Of a stretch of 64,000 nt of DNA, positions 41,410 through 51,651 are shown in pieces. Position numbers and translations under genes: made by a program. This DNA comes from Xanthomonas melonis. Its GTDB lineage: Bacteria > Pseudomonadota > Gammaproteobacteria > Xanthomonadales > Xanthomonadaceae. Numbering within the stretch: the first letter of the stretch is position 1; the number at the start of each line of letters is the position of its first letter. The DNA is taken from assembly GCF_020783655.1 (NCBI RefSeq), contig NZ_JAJGQH010000002.1, positions 248,001 to 312,000 on the forward strand, read 5' to 3'. The notes beneath the pieces are model-generated. The model had not been told where the DNA came from. It searched no databases and saw only the letters and a program-made list of their open reading frames with translations.

Positions 41410-41749
41410 TGGAATTCCTTGCGATTTTGGATGGGGGGAGGAAGCAGCGCGCTGCGCGCAGATCCTGGCGTGATGCCGGCGCGGCCGAGCCCGCTATGGG
41501 CCGCCGCGCCGCTGGGGGACACGCGAGAACTGCACGGTGCCGACCAATGCAACGCGGTGCACACGGATGCACGCATCCAGCCCGTGCATCGCGCGACGCG
41601 CCCGCTTCGGCGGCACATCCACGTCGACCACGACCTGCATGAAGCAGCTCGCCGGCCTGGCGTGGACCAGTCCCGATGGTAGCCGAAGCGAGAGGCAAGC
41701 TATGAGTCGGTGCTGAAGCCGCATCGGGCCATGACACCACTGAAGACGC
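41410..41749. other. rmlD-ugd intergenic region
   Basis: 340 bp with no convincing gene; it presumably contains the ugd promoter and the end of the rml transcript. No hairpin with a T-run was seen. Confidence 0.5.
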
Positions 41750-42649
41750 TCAATCCTGGGCGAGCGTGTCCAGCACCTGGCTCAGTCCGTCCTGCCAGTC
41801 GGGCAGACGGACGCCGAAGGTGTCCTGCAGGCTCCGGGTATCCAGCCGCGAATAGGCCGGGCGCGTGGCCGGCGTGGGATAGTCGGCAGTGGCGATCGCT
41901 TCCACGCGCGGCGCGCGTGCGATCAGGCCGCGCGCGCGCGCTTGGGCAAAGATGGCTTCGGCGAAACCGTGCCAGCTGGTCTGCCCGGCAGCGGTCAGAT
42001 GCCACACGCCGGAAGGTTCGCCCGGTTGGCGCAGCGCATGCGCGGTGATGTCGGCGATCAACGCCGCCGGGGTCGGCGTGCCGATCTGATCGGCGACCAC
42101 GCGCAGCACGTCGCGCTCGGCTCCCACGCGCAGCATCGTGCGCAGGAAGTTGTGTCCGTGCGCGGCGTAGACCCAGGCAGTGCGGAAGATCAGATGCCGA
42201 CCGCCGGCCGCCTGCACCGCCTGTTCGCCGGCCAGTTTGCTCTGCCCGTACACGCCGAGCGGCGCGGTGGCGTCGTCCGGCCGATAAGGACGCGTGCCCT
42301 GCCCATCGAACACATAGTCGGTCGAGTAATGGACCAGCGGCACACCGGCACGCGCGCACCATTGCGCAATGACCGCTGGCGCCTCGGCGTTGGCGCGGAA
42401 TGCCGCATCGCGCTCCTGCTCGGCACGATCGACGGCGGTGTAGGCGGCTGCGTTGACGACGCGAGTTGGCGCAAGCCGATCCAGCAAGGCCCCTAGACTT
42501 TGCGGCGCGTCGAAGTCGGCGACCTCACACGCGGCACCGTCCGGCAACCGACCACTGCGCGTGCTGGCCAGGATCGGGCCATCGCCTGCCAACGCCCGCA
42601 GCAATTCCGTGCCGACCTGTCCACTGGCTCCCAGTACCAACGTCGTCAT
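41750..42649 (-). CDS. rmlD: dTDP-4-dehydrorhamnose reductase
   Basis: Last step of dTDP-L-rhamnose synthesis. 299 residues, SDR fold: GASGQVGTEL (7-16), STDYVFDGQG and the catalytic YGQSKLAGE. The start overlaps the rmlC stop (ATGA). Fourth gene of rmlB-rmlA-rmlC-rmlD. dTDP-rhamnose is the building block of the rhamnan-type O-antigens usual in Xanthomonas. Confidence 0.95.
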   Translation of the reverse strand: MTTLVLGASGQVGTELLRALAGDGPILASTRSGRLPDGAACEVADFDAPQSLGALLDRLAPTRVVNAAAYTAVDRAEQERDAAFRANAEAPAVIAQWCARAGVPLVHYSTDYVFDGQGTRPYRPDDATAPLGVYGQSKLAGEQAVQAAGGRHLIFRTAWVYAAHGHNFLRTMLRVGAERDVLRVVADQIGTPTPAALIADITAHALRQPGEPSGVWHLTAAGQTSWHGFAEAIFAQARARGLIARAPRVEAIATADYPTPATRPAYSRLDTRSLQDTFGVRLPDWQDGLSQVLDTLAQD

Positions 42650-43203
42650 GCTGCAAATACCGGCAGACGCTCATCCGGCACATCCGCCAGGAAAGGCGCC
42701 GCGGCATCTTTGGCCGAGAGCACCGGATCGCTGATCGGCCAGTCGATCCCGATCGCCGCATCATCCCAACGCACACCCGCGTCGGCTTCCTTGACGTACA
42801 CATCCGTGCACAGATAGCTGAATACCGCGCGCTCGGAGAGCACTGCAAAGCCGTGCGCGAAGCCTTCCGGAATCCAGAACTGCTTCTTGTTCTCCGCACT
42901 TAGCATCACTGCCTCCCATTGACCGAAGGTCGGCGAGCCGCGGCGAACATCCACGGCGACGTCATAGACCTCACCTTCCAGGACGCTGACCAGCTTGCCC
43001 TGCGGACGCGGCCACTGGTAATGCAGGCCACGCAGCACGCCTTTGGCTGAGGTCGACACGTTGCTCTGCACGAACCGGGTCGGCAGGTTGTGTTGACCAA
43101 AGCGATCGGCATTCCACGTCTCGAAGAAGTATCCGCGCTCGTCGCCGAACACCGCCGGCTCGATCACCACACAGCCGGCCAACTTCGTTTCAATCACTTT
43201 CAT
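42646..43203 (-). CDS. rmlC: dTDP-4-dehydrorhamnose 3,5-epimerase
   Basis: 185-residue cupin epimerase. The catalytic histidine lies in [19 protein letters not shown], and [16 protein letters not shown] is the second typical motif. ATGA overlaps with both rmlA upstream and rmlD downstream show tight translational coupling. Confidence 0.95.
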   Translation of the reverse strand: MKVIETKLAGCVVIEPAVFGDERGYFFETWNADRFGQHNLPTRFVQSNVSTSAKGVLRGLHYQWPRPQGKLVSVLEGEVYDVAVDVRRGSPTFGQWEAVMLSAENKKQFWIPEGFAHGFAVLSERAVFSYLCTDVYVKEADAGVRWDDAAIGIDWPISDPVLSAKDAAAPFLADVPDERLPVFAA

Positions 43204-44087
43204 GGAACAACTCCTCTCACAGCCAATTCGTGCAGATACTTGCCGTAGTCGTTTTTGCGCAAAGGCGCTGCCAGACGTTCCAGTTGCTCGGCATCGATCC
43301 AGCCCTGTCCAAACGCGATCTCTTCCGGGCAGCACACCTGTAAACCCTGACGCATCTGAATGGTCTCGATGAAGTTGGCTGCTTCATGCAGTGACTGATG
43401 CGTACCGGTATCCAGCCATGCATAGCCGCGCCCCAGCGGCTCAAGATGCAGGTTGCCCGCATCCAGATAGCAGCGATTGAGATCGGTGATCTCCAGCTCA
43501 CCGCGTGGCGATGGCTTCAGCGCAGCCGCATAATCGCTGGCCTTGCCGTCGTAGAAGTACAAACCGGTTACCGCGTAGTTGGAGCGGGGTTTTTCGGGCT
43601 TTTCGGCGATATCGATGACCTTGCCTTGCTGATCGAATTCGGCAACGCCGTAGCGCTCCGGGTCGTTGACCCAGTAACCGAAGACGGTGGCACCCTGCTC
43701 ACGCGCATCCGCGCGGCGCAAGGTATCGGTCAGGCCATGCCCATGGAAGATATTGTCGCCCAACACAAGGCAGCTCGGCTTGCCGTCGACGAACTCGCGA
43801 CCGATCAGATAGGCCTGCGCCAGACCGTCAGGGCTGGGCTGCACGGCATACCGGATATTGATGCCCCACTGTGAGCCATCGCCCAGCAGCGCCTGGAACA
43901 GCGCCTGCTCGTGCGGCGTGTTGATGATCAGGATGTCGCGGACGCCCGCCAGCATCAGTACGCTGAGCGGGTAGTAGATCATCGGCTTGTCGTACACCGG
44001 CAACAGCTGCTTGCTGACGCCCTTGGTGATCGGGTACAGGCGCGTGCCGGAGCCGCCGGCCAGAATGATGCCTTTACGTTGTGTCAT
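43200..44087 (-). CDS. rmlA: glucose-1-phosphate thymidylyltransferase
   Basis: 295 residues. Nucleotide-binding [13 protein letters not shown] near the N-terminus, LGDNIFHG and the catalytic-region VEFD-like [17 protein letters not shown]. Starts dTDP-rhamnose synthesis. The ATG at 44087 is supported by the family N-terminus [12 protein letters not shown]; 12 upstream codons are open but not conserved. 63 bp after rmlB. Confidence 0.95.
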   Translation of the reverse strand: MTQRKGIILAGGSGTRLYPITKGVSKQLLPVYDKPMIYYPLSVLMLAGVRDILIINTPHEQALFQALLGDGSQWGINIRYAVQPSPDGLAQAYLIGREFVDGKPSCLVLGDNIFHGHGLTDTLRRADAREQGATVFGYWVNDPERYGVAEFDQQGKVIDIAEKPEKPRSNYAVTGLYFYDGKASDYAAALKPSPRGELEITDLNRCYLDAGNLHLEPLGRGYAWLDTGTHQSLHEAANFIETIQMRQGLQVCCPEEIAFGQGWIDAEQLERLAAPLRKNDYGKYLHELAVRGVVP

Positions 44088-44150
44088 CAGGTATGTCCTG
44101 TTGAGGCCCGCACACGCTTGCATGCGCGGGCTCTTGCCTAAGAGCTCGTG

Positions 44151-45206
44151 TTACGCTGCGGCGCCGATCCGTTCCAGCCGATAGCTGCCATCCAGCACGC
44201 CCTGCACCCAGGCCTGGTTGGTCAGGTACCACTCCACTGTCTGCGCGATGCCTTGCTCGAAGGTATATGCAGGTTCCCAACCCAGCTCGTTCTTCAACTT
44301 GGAGGCATCGATCGCGTAGCGACGGTCGTGTCCGGGGCGGTCGGTGACATGGGTGATCTGGCTCGCACGCGGCTTGCCGTCCTCACGCGGGCGGTGCTGA
44401 TCCAGCAGCGCACAGATCGCCTGCACGACCTCGATGTTCTGGCGCTCGGAGTTGCCGCCCACGTTGTAGGTCTCGCCGACCTGGCCCTTGGCCAGCACGG
44501 TGCGGATCGCCTCGCAGTGGTCGCTGACGAACAACCAGTCGCGCACCTGCTTGCCATCGCCGTACACCGGCAACGCCTCGCCGGCCAGCGCCTTGGCGAT
44601 CACCAGCGGAATGAGCTTTTCCGGGAAATGGTACGGGCCGTAGTTGTTCGAGCAGTTGGTGGTCAGTACCGGCAGCCCGTAGGTGTGGTGGAACGCGCGT
44701 ACCAGGTGATCCGAGGCGGCCTTGGACGCCGAGTACGGAGAATTGGGCGCATACGGCGTGGTTTCGGTGAACTTGCCGGTCTCGCCCAGCGTGCCATAGA
44801 CCTCGTCGGTGGACACGTGCAGGAACCGGAAGGCCTCGCGACGCGCATCCGGCAGCGCCTTCCAGTAGTCGCGTACGGCCTCGAGCAAGGCCAGGGTGCC
44901 GACGACATTGGTCTGGACGAACGCGCCAGGGCCTTCGATCGAGCGATCCACATGGCTTTCGGCAGCGAAGTTCAGCACTGCGTCCGGCTGGTGTTCCTGC
45001 AGCAGACGGGTCACGAGTGCGCCGTCGCCGATGTCACCCTTGACGAAGACATGGTCGGCATTGCCTTCCAGCGACGTCAGCGTGTTCAGGTTGCCCGCAT
45101 AGGTGAGCGCGTCGAGATTGATCACGCGGATCCCACGCGCGACCGCCTCGAGAACAAAATTTCCGCCGATAAAACCGGCCCCGCCGGTCACTAGCCAAGT
45201 CGCCAC
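44151..45206 (-). CDS. rmlB: dTDP-glucose 4,6-dehydratase
   Basis: 351 residues, extended [13 protein letters not shown] (8-17), catalytic Thr133-Asp134-Glu135 (STDEVYG) and Tyr158-x3-Lys162 (YSASK). Starts with GTG behind a strong AGGAGGGG site. First gene of the minus-strand rml operon; 227 bp separates it from the divergent etfB gene. Confidence 0.95.
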   Translation of the reverse strand: MATWLVTGGAGFIGGNFVLEAVARGIRVINLDALTYAGNLNTLTSLEGNADHVFVKGDIGDGALVTRLLQEHQPDAVLNFAAESHVDRSIEGPGAFVQTNVVGTLALLEAVRDYWKALPDARREAFRFLHVSTDEVYGTLGETGKFTETTPYAPNSPYSASKAASDHLVRAFHHTYGLPVLTTNCSNNYGPYHFPEKLIPLVIAKALAGEALPVYGDGKQVRDWLFVSDHCEAIRTVLAKGQVGETYNVGGNSERQNIEVVQAICALLDQHRPREDGKPRASQITHVTDRPGHDRRYAIDASKLKNELGWEPAYTFEQGIAQTVEWYLTNQAWVQGVLDGSYRLERIGAAA

Positions 45207-45433
45207 TGTCTACCCCTCCTGGTCGCGCGCACTGCGCTGCGTTTTCAAACCACACAGGATATACGGTCTGAGCAATCCCGGGCCTACGCATTGCCCAAAC
45301 AATGCTCGGAAGTGTTGCACCGCAACATCCATACGCCATCGCATGGTGCGCCCCTCCCGGTTAGAATGCCCGCACTCCCGAGCCTGCCGCCGCGGCCGGG
45401 CCTTCCCGCAATAGCTGAAGGATCTCGTACACG

Positions 45434-46180
45434 ATGAAAATCCTCGTCGCCTACAAGCGCGTGGTGGACTACAACGTCCGCATTCAGGTCAAGCCCGATG
45501 GCTCCGGCGTGGTCACCGACGGCGTCAAGCTCTCGCCGAACCCGTTCGATGAAATCGCCCTGGAAGAGGCTCTGCGCCTGCGCGACGCTGGCATCGCCAC
45601 CGAGGTGGTGGTCGCCACCCTGGCGCCCGCCGATGCGGCCGCGCACCTGCGCAACGGTCTTGCCATGGGCGCCAACCGCGGCATCCATGTGGTCACCGAT
45701 GCCGCCGTTCAGCCGCTGACCGCCGCGCGCGCGTTGCTCAAGTTGGTGGAGAAGGAACAGCCGGACTTGGTCATCCTTGGCAAGCAGGCCATCGATGACG
45801 ACGCCAATCAGACCGGCCAGATGCTGGCCACCCTGTGGGGTCGCCCGCAGGCGACCTTCGCCGGCAAGCTCGTCGTTGCCGATGGCAAGGCCACGGTGAC
45901 CCGCGAGGTCGACGCCGGCCTGGAAACGCTGGAGGTGGACCTGCCGGCGGTGATCACCACCGATCTGCGCCTGAACGAGCCGCGCTTCATCAAGCTGCCC
46001 GACATCATGAAGGCCAAGAGCAAGCCGCTGGAAACCCTGGCGTTTGCCGATCTCGGGGTCGCGGCGCATGACAGCCTGACCACTACCCACTACGCGGCGC
46101 CGTCCAAGCGCAGCCGCGGAGTGATGGTCAAGGATGCCGCCGAACTGGTGGCCGCACTCAAGCAGAAGGGGTTGCTGTAA
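45434..46180 (+). CDS. etfB: electron transfer flavoprotein beta subunit
   Basis: 248 residues starting MKILVAYKRVVDYNVRI, with the family motif region VATLAPADAAAHLRNGLAMG and LGKQAIDDDANQTGQ. Carries AMP/FAD-binding contacts with EtfA and takes electrons from acyl-CoA dehydrogenases, passing them to ETF-QO at 31877. AAGGA site before the ATG; the stop overlaps the etfA start by one base (TAATG). Confidence 0.95.
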   Translation: MKILVAYKRVVDYNVRIQVKPDGSGVVTDGVKLSPNPFDEIALEEALRLRDAGIATEVVVATLAPADAAAHLRNGLAMGANRGIHVVTDAAVQPLTAARALLKLVEKEQPDLVILGKQAIDDDANQTGQMLATLWGRPQATFAGKLVVADGKATVTREVDAGLETLEVDLPAVITTDLRLNEPRFIKLPDIMKAKSKPLETLAFADLGVAAHDSLTTTHYAAPSKRSRGVMVKDAAELVAALKQKGLL

Positions 46181-47124
46181 TGACCAAGGTTCTAGTCGTC
46201 GCCGAACATCTCAACGGCCAGCTCAATGCGGCCACCGCCAAGACACTGAGCGCCGCACAGGCGATCTCGGCCGAATCCATTGATGTGGTCGTGCTGGCCG
46301 CCGACCCAGCAGGCGTTGCCGCACAGGCCGCGCAGCTGGCCGGCGTCGCGCGTGTATTGACCGTGGCCAACGCGGCCAACGAACACGCCATCGCGCAGGT
46401 GCTGGGACCGCAGATCGCCCAACTGGCGGGTCAGGGCTACACCCATGTCTTCGGCCCCTCCACCACCTTTGGCAAGGATCTGATGCCGGTCGTGGCGGCA
46501 TTGCTGGGCGTCAACCAGATCTCCGATCTGATGACTGTCGAAGACGCGTATACCTTCAAGCGCCCGATCTACGCAGGCAACGCCATCATCACCGTCAAGG
46601 CCCCGGCCGAGCAGATCGTGGTCGCGACAGTGCGCAGCGCGTCCTGGCCGGAAGCGGCCAAGGGCGGCAGTGCGGCGGTCGAGCCCGTCACGGTTAATGC
46701 CACGCTGCCGACGCATAGCCGCTTCATCGGCCTGGCGGCCGGCAGCTCCGACCGCCCCGACCTGCAGAGCGCCAAGCGCGTGGTCTCCGGCGGCCGCGGC
46801 GTGGGCTCGGCTGATAATTTCAAGCACATCTATAGCCTGGCCGACAAACTCGGCGCCGCCGTTGGCGCCTCGCGTGCGGCCGTGGACGCCGGCTATGTAC
46901 CGAACGAGCTGCAGGTCGGCCAGACCGGCAAGATCATCGCGCCCGAGCTGTACGTGGCGATCGGCATCAGCGGGGCGATCCAGCACCTGACCGGCATCAA
47001 GGACGCCGGCACGATCGTTGCGATCAACAAGGACCCGGAATCGCCGATCTTCGAGATTGCCGACATCGGGTTGGTGGGGGATTTGTTCACCCTGCTGCCG
47101 GAGCTGGAGGCTGCGCTGGGCTGA
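46180..47124 (+). CDS. etfA: electron transfer flavoprotein alpha subunit
   Basis: 314 residues. C-terminal FAD-binding domain with [50 protein letters not shown] and [20 protein letters not shown] (each read in parts). Forms the ETF heterodimer with EtfB. In Xanthomonas etfA marks one border of the variable LPS locus, with metB at the other. Confidence 0.95.
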   Translation: MTKVLVVAEHLNGQLNAATAKTLSAAQAISAESIDVVVLAADPAGVAAQAAQLAGVARVLTVANAANEHAIAQVLGPQIAQLAGQGYTHVFGPSTTFGKDLMPVVAALLGVNQISDLMTVEDAYTFKRPIYAGNAIITVKAPAEQIVVATVRSASWPEAAKGGSAAVEPVTVNATLPTHSRFIGLAAGSSDRPDLQSAKRVVSGGRGVGSADNFKHIYSLADKLGAAVGASRAAVDAGYVPNELQVGQTGKIIAPELYVAIGISGAIQHLTGIKDAGTIVAINKDPESPIFEIADIGLVGDLFTLLPELEAALG

Positions 47125-47139
47125 GGCCCTTCTGCTGCA

Positions 47140-48126
47140 ATGGATTCACCTTTGCCTTCCAGCATCGACGGTGCCTCAAGATTGCGGCACCGTCTGGATT
47201 ATCTGGCCGCCTTCGTGTTCCTGCTGTGCGCGGGGTACGTCGCCGTATTGGTTTGGGTGGACCACGGAAACGGGACCTTTTCGCGGCTGAGCGAGGTGTG
47301 GCGGTTGATGTCGCTCGCGATCGTGCCCGTCTCCATCACGTATCTGTTCCGGTACTGGCGTTGGCACTGGCTCCTCCGCCGCAAGGGGCATCACGTGCCA
47401 GTACTACCGGGCCTGGCTGGCTATCTGGCGGGCTTTGCCCTGACCGCAACGCCCGGCAAGGCCGGCGAACTGATGCGGATCCGCTATTTCGCGCGCATGG
47501 GCATCCCGGCCGAGCGCACGCTGGGCGTCTTCATCTTCGAGCGCGCGTCCGACCTGCTGGTCATCCTGTCCTTGTCGCTGCTGGCTGCGTCGGTATTCCC
47601 AACCCTGGGCACCCTGGTGACCGTGGTGCTGGGATTTATCTGTGCGCTGTTCGGCGCGGCGGCGTGGCCCGCGCTATCGAATAGCCTTGCACGCGTGCGA
47701 GAACGCCTTCCCGGCCGCTGGTTGCGACGCCTGGCCCGCCTTGGCCTCGCGGCCGCACTGGAGCTGCGTAGTTGCCTGGATCTGCGCGCGTTCGGGCAAA
47801 GCATGTTCGCCGGATTCTTCGCCTGGGGACTGACATCGGCTGTGTTCGTGAGCCTGTGCGCTGGTATGGGCTTGCAGCTGAACCCCATGGTCGCGCTCGG
47901 TATCTATCCACTCGCGATGCTGATCGGCGCATTGTCGTTCGTTCCCGGTGGGGTCGGCACCACCGAACTGGCCATTGTGTTGATGCTCAATCGGCTTGGG
48001 ATCTCTACGCCGGACGCAATTGCGGTCGCCGTCGCGGCGCGCCTGGTCACGCTCTGGTACGCCATTGCCGTCGGCGCGGCGGCCATGCTGATCGCAGAAT
48101 TCGCATCGAGGGAAGAAGCGGGTTGA
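47140..48126 (+). CDS. flippase-like (LPG synthase transmembrane region) membrane protein
   Basis: 328 residues with about eight predicted helices, of the UPF0104 / lysylphosphatidylglycerol-synthase TM family. Typical conserved points: [14 protein letters not shown] (about 106-119), a family region in [10 protein letters not shown], and [18 protein letters not shown] near 268-285. Members are proposed lipid or lipid-linked sugar flippases, or accessory to sugar transfer; the role is not proven. First gene of the operon beyond etfA, 15 bases after its stop. Confidence 0.8.
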   Translation: MDSPLPSSIDGASRLRHRLDYLAAFVFLLCAGYVAVLVWVDHGNGTFSRLSEVWRLMSLAIVPVSITYLFRYWRWHWLLRRKGHHVPVLPGLAGYLAGFALTATPGKAGELMRIRYFARMGIPAERTLGVFIFERASDLLVILSLSLLAASVFPTLGTLVTVVLGFICALFGAAAWPALSNSLARVRERLPGRWLRRLARLGLAAALELRSCLDLRAFGQSMFAGFFAWGLTSAVFVSLCAGMGLQLNPMVALGIYPLAMLIGALSFVPGGVGTTELAIVLMLNRLGISTPDAIAVAVAARLVTLWYAIAVGAAAMLIAEFASREEAG

Positions 48127-48172
48127 TCGACTAGGTATAATCGCGGCCCCGCAATGGATCGCCAGGCAGTCG

Positions 48173-49618
48173 ATGTCCGTCCCTACCAGCAGCTCCACCC
48201 GTCCGGCGGTTTCAGGACGCGCCCTTTGCGTGGATCTGGATGGCACGCTTTTGAATTCCGACATCCTCTACGAGTCGGTGCTGGCCCTGATGGCGCGAAA
48301 TCCGCTGTACCTGTTCTTGCTGCCCCTGTGGCTGCTGCGCGGCAAAGCGGCGCTGAAGCGGGAACTTGCCTCGCGCGTCGTCCTGCCTGCGGGGACCCTG
48401 CCCTACAACCACCAAATGCTGGAGCTGCTGCGCACCACGACACAGCGCCCGCGCGTGCTGTGCACGGCGTCCGACGCACTCCTGGTGAAGCCTATTGCAG
48501 ACCATCTGGGCCTGTTTGAGCAGGTAATCGCCAGTGATGGCAAGCGAAATCTGTCCGGTCGCAACAAGGCAGATGTGCTGGTGGAAGCGTTTGGTCAGGG
48601 CAACTTCGATTACGCAGGTAACGGCAGTGTGGATTTGCACGTGTGGGAAAAGGCCGGTGGCGCCTGGGTCGTCAACAATGGCGCTGCACTCGCCAAGGCC
48701 GCTGCGCAGCGGACGACCGTGCATGCGCATTGGCCGGCTCCGCCGCGTGCCCGTGCATGGCTGAAGGCGTTACGCCTGCATCAGTGGCTGAAGAATCTGC
48801 TGGTATTCGTTCCCTTGCTGACCGCGCACCGCTTCCTGGATCTGGAATCGGTGATGCAGTCCGCGCTTGCGTTAGTGGCGTTCGGGCTATGCGCCTCCGG
48901 CGTCTATGTGCTCAACGATCTGCTGGACCTGACGCCTGATCGCCAGCACCCGCGCAAGCGAAAGCGCCCGTTTGCGGCAGGTCGCCTTCCTCTCTTGCAG
49001 GGCCTGCTGGTCGCCCCTACGCTGACCGTCGCTGGCATTCTGCTATCGCTGGCATGCAGCATCGAGTTCACCCTGGTACTTATTGCCTACTACGTCATGA
49101 CATTGGCGTACTCGCTGCGCTTGAAACGCATCGTGATGATCGACGTCGTGCTGCTCGCGGCGCTTTATACCGTGCGCATCATCGGCGGCGCCATGGCGAT
49201 CGGAGTCGAACTGTCGTTCTGGCTGTTGGCGTTTTCGATGTTCATGTTCCTGTCGCTGGCCCTGCTCAAGCGCTATACCGAACTGCATGCCATGTTGAGC
49301 AGCGGCAAAACCAGGGCCAGTGGTCGTGCCTATTCGGTGGAGGATCTCTCGCTGCTGCAATCCATGGGCGCGGCGGCTGGCTACATCGCGGTGATGGTGA
49401 TGGCGCTGTACATCAACAGCCCCGAGAGTGTGGAGCTGTACCGCAATCCCAAGCTGCTCTGGCTGGTGTGTCCGGTGCTGCTGTATTGGGTGAGCCGGGT
49501 CTGGATCATCGCCCATCGCGGAGAGATGCATGATGACCCGATCGTATTCGCTGCCACCGATCGCGTCAGCCAGATCGTTGTGGTGCTGTGCGGGTTGTTC
49601 GCCCTGAGTGCCATCTGA
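48173..49618 (+). CDS. HAD phosphatase-UbiA prenyltransferase fusion (DPPR synthase-like)
   Basis: 481 residues in two parts. Residues about 1-185: HAD-type hydrolase with VDLDGTLLNSD (Asp21, Asp23). Residues about 195-481: UbiA fold, about eight helices, with the prenyl-diphosphate motif NDLLDLTPDRQHPRKRKRP (Asn248, Asp249, Asp252, Asp256). The closest functional model is the mycobacterial UbiA Rv3806c, which joins phosphoribosyl diphosphate to decaprenyl phosphate. A fused phosphatase could then remove the 5-phosphate. Its stop overlaps the DprE1-like start (TGATG). Pathway assignment is inference from domain and context. Confidence 0.82.
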   Translation: MSVPTSSSTRPAVSGRALCVDLDGTLLNSDILYESVLALMARNPLYLFLLPLWLLRGKAALKRELASRVVLPAGTLPYNHQMLELLRTTTQRPRVLCTASDALLVKPIADHLGLFEQVIASDGKRNLSGRNKADVLVEAFGQGNFDYAGNGSVDLHVWEKAGGAWVVNNGAALAKAAAQRTTVHAHWPAPPRARAWLKALRLHQWLKNLLVFVPLLTAHRFLDLESVMQSALALVAFGLCASGVYVLNDLLDLTPDRQHPRKRKRPFAAGRLPLLQGLLVAPTLTVAGILLSLACSIEFTLVLIAYYVMTLAYSLRLKRIVMIDVVLLAALYTVRIIGGAMAIGVELSFWLLAFSMFMFLSLALLKRYTELHAMLSSGKTRASGRAYSVEDLSLLQSMGAAAGYIAVMVMALYINSPESVELYRNPKLLWLVCPVLLYWVSRVWIIAHRGEMHDDPIVFAATDRVSQIVVVLCGLFALSAI

Positions 49619-50919
49619 TGACGGCGGGGCAGTCCTGGGGGCGCTATCCCAGAGCACACCAGACACTGCTACCGATCCACGATCGTGCGGCGCGTCTGCC
49701 GGCCTTCGATGGCTTTGCCCTGCCCCGTGGCAATGGACGCAGTTATGGCGACAGCTGCCTGAACCCGGATGGCGCACTGCTGTGCGCACGCGGACTCGAT
49801 CGTTTCATCTCATTTGATCCGGGCAATGGCGTCCTGCGCTGCGAGGCGGGAGTCACCCTTGCCGAAATCATCGAGCTGGTATTGCCGCAAGGCTGGTTCC
49901 TGCCTGTGACACCCGGCACTCGCTACGTCACCGTCGCCGGCGCGATCGCCAACGACGTGCATGGCAAGAACCACCATCGCACCGGCAATTTTGGCCACCA
50001 TGTGCGCGCATTCGAGTTGCTGCGCAGCGACGGCGAGCGGCGGCTGTGCACCCCGGATGACGCCGATCTCTGGTTTGCGGCCACAGTGGGAGGCCTAGGC
50101 CTGACCGGCCTGATCACCTGGGCCGAAATTCAGTTACGCCGTGTCGGCAGTCCCACGCTGGAAGCAGAAAATATCCGCTTCGGCTCGCTCGACGAATTTT
50201 TCGCCTTATCGGCCGCATCTGCCGACAGCCACGAGTACAGCGTGGCCTGGATCGATTGCCTGGCAAGCGGCAAGGCACGCGGACGCGGGCACTTCACCCG
50301 CGCCGATCACTGCACCGGGCTTGCCCAGGAGCGACCGAAATCGCCAGGCGCAGGCCTGTCCATGCCGGTCACGCCACCGATTTCGTTGGTGAACAAATTA
50401 TCCCTGCGGCCTTTCAATGCGCTTTACTACTGGCGCCAGCCGGCACCGCACAAACGCTTCGTCAGCCATCTGTTGCCGTTCTTTTACCCGCTGGACGGCA
50501 TCCGCGACTGGAACCGGATGTACGGCCCATCCGGTTTTCTGCAGTATCAATGCGTATTGCCGCCCGCAACCGCACGGGACGGGGTCGACGCGCTGCTTGC
50601 CGAGATCGCGCGCAGCGGCAGCGGCTCGTTCCTGGCAGTGCTGAAAGAGTTCGGCAACATACCTTCCATCGGCATGCTGTCTTTCCCGAGGCCCGGGACG
50701 ACGTTGGCATTGGACTTTCCCAACACCGGTCCTGACGTACTCCGCCTGCTCGAGCGACTGGACCGCATCGTCGACGAGACAGGCGGCGCTCTGTACCCTG
50801 CCAAGGATGCACGTATGGCTGCACAGTCGTTTCAGCGTGCCTACGGCCGCTGGCGCGAGTTCGGCAACTATCTCGACCCACGTTTTTCTTCCAGCTTCTG
50901 GCGCCGGGTCACGGAGTAG
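49618..50919 (+). CDS. FAD-dependent oxidoreductase, DprE1-like
   Basis: 433 residues, VAO/PCMH-type flavoprotein. GNGRSYGDSCLN (38-49) and AIANDVHGKNHHRTGNFGHHV-type sequence (109-129; written in parts) match the flavin-binding motifs of DprE1, the mycobacterial decaprenylphosphoryl-ribose oxidase. The C-terminal ALYPAKDARM matches the DprE1 Lys-containing motif. DprE1 oxidises the C2 hydroxyl of polyprenylphosphoryl ribose, and DprE2 then reduces it to arabinose. ATG 49618 is coupled to the upstream stop; next gene is DprE2-like. The substrate here is inferred. Confidence 0.85.
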   Translation: MTAGQSWGRYPRAHQTLLPIHDRAARLPAFDGFALPRGNGRSYGDSCLNPDGALLCARGLDRFISFDPGNGVLRCEAGVTLAEIIELVLPQGWFLPVTPGTRYVTVAGAIANDVHGKNHHRTGNFGHHVRAFELLRSDGERRLCTPDDADLWFAATVGGLGLTGLITWAEIQLRRVGSPTLEAENIRFGSLDEFFALSAASADSHEYSVAWIDCLASGKARGRGHFTRADHCTGLAQERPKSPGAGLSMPVTPPISLVNKLSLRPFNALYYWRQPAPHKRFVSHLLPFFYPLDGIRDWNRMYGPSGFLQYQCVLPPATARDGVDALLAEIARSGSGSFLAVLKEFGNIPSIGMLSFPRPGTTLALDFPNTGPDVLRLLERLDRIVDETGGALYPAKDARMAAQSFQRAYGRWREFGNYLDPRFSSSFWRRVTE

Positions 50920-50921
50920 AC

Positions 50922-51650
50922 ATGCAACGCGTCCTCATCATCGGTGCCACCTCGGCCATCGCCGAAGCAACCGCCCGACGCTACGCCGCACGCGGGGCGG
51001 CCATCCATCTGCTCGGCCGACAGGCAACGCGCCTGGAGACGATTGCGACTGACCTCACGATCCGCGGCGCCCGAAGCAGCTTTGGCGTGCTGGATGTCAA
51101 CGACAATGCACGTCATGGCGACATTCTGGATGCTGCCTGGGCTGCATTGGGCGGCGTCGATATCGTGTTGATAGCGCATGGCACGCTGCCGGAACAGGCT
51201 GCGTGTAACGCATCGGTCGAACTGTCGCTTCGTGAGTTTGCAACCAACGGCACTTCCACCATTGCCCTGTGCGCGGCGATTGTGCCGCGACTGACGTCGG
51301 GCGCCACGCTTGCAGTCATTTCTTCGGTGGCGGGAGACCGCGGCCGAGCCAGCAACTACCTCTACGGCAGCGCCAAGGCGGCTGTGACTGCGTACCTGAG
51401 CGGTCTGGGCCAGCGCCTGCGCCCGGAAGGCATCAACGTGCTCACGATCAAGCCGGGCTTCGTCGACACCCCCATGACCGCGGCTTTCAAAAAAGGCGCA
51501 CTGTGGGCAAAGCCGGACCAGATCGCCAAGGGAATCCTCGGTGCAGTGGACAAGCGTCGCGCTGTGGCCTATCTGCCAGCATTTTGGTGGGCCATCATGC
51601 TGGTGATCAAAAACATACCCGAATTCGTTTTCCGCAGGATCAAGCTCTGA
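50922..51650 (+). CDS. short-chain dehydrogenase, DprE2-like
   Basis: 242 residues. Cofactor motif GATSAIAEATAR (8-19), NAHG-type IAHGTLP, catalytic Ser in ISSVAGDRG and YGSAK (Tyr-x3-Lys). The C-terminus ends with a hydrophobic helix (FWWAIMLVIKNIPEFVF), usual in DprE2-type reductases. Starts 2 bases after the DprE1-like gene, so the two presumably act together as a C2 epimerase on a lipid-linked pentose. Confidence 0.85.
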   Translation: MQRVLIIGATSAIAEATARRYAARGAAIHLLGRQATRLETIATDLTIRGARSSFGVLDVNDNARHGDILDAAWAALGGVDIVLIAHGTLPEQAACNASVELSLREFATNGTSTIALCAAIVPRLTSGATLAVISSVAGDRGRASNYLYGSAKAAVTAYLSGLGQRLRPEGINVLTIKPGFVDTPMTAAFKKGALWAKPDQIAKGILGAVDKRRAVAYLPAFWWAIMLVIKNIPEFVFRRIKL

Positions 51651-51651
51651 C

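Noticed and set aside
40177..41682. 501-codon plus-strand frame over ugd
   Set aside because: Shadow frame opposite a full-length ugd with catalytic Cys253.
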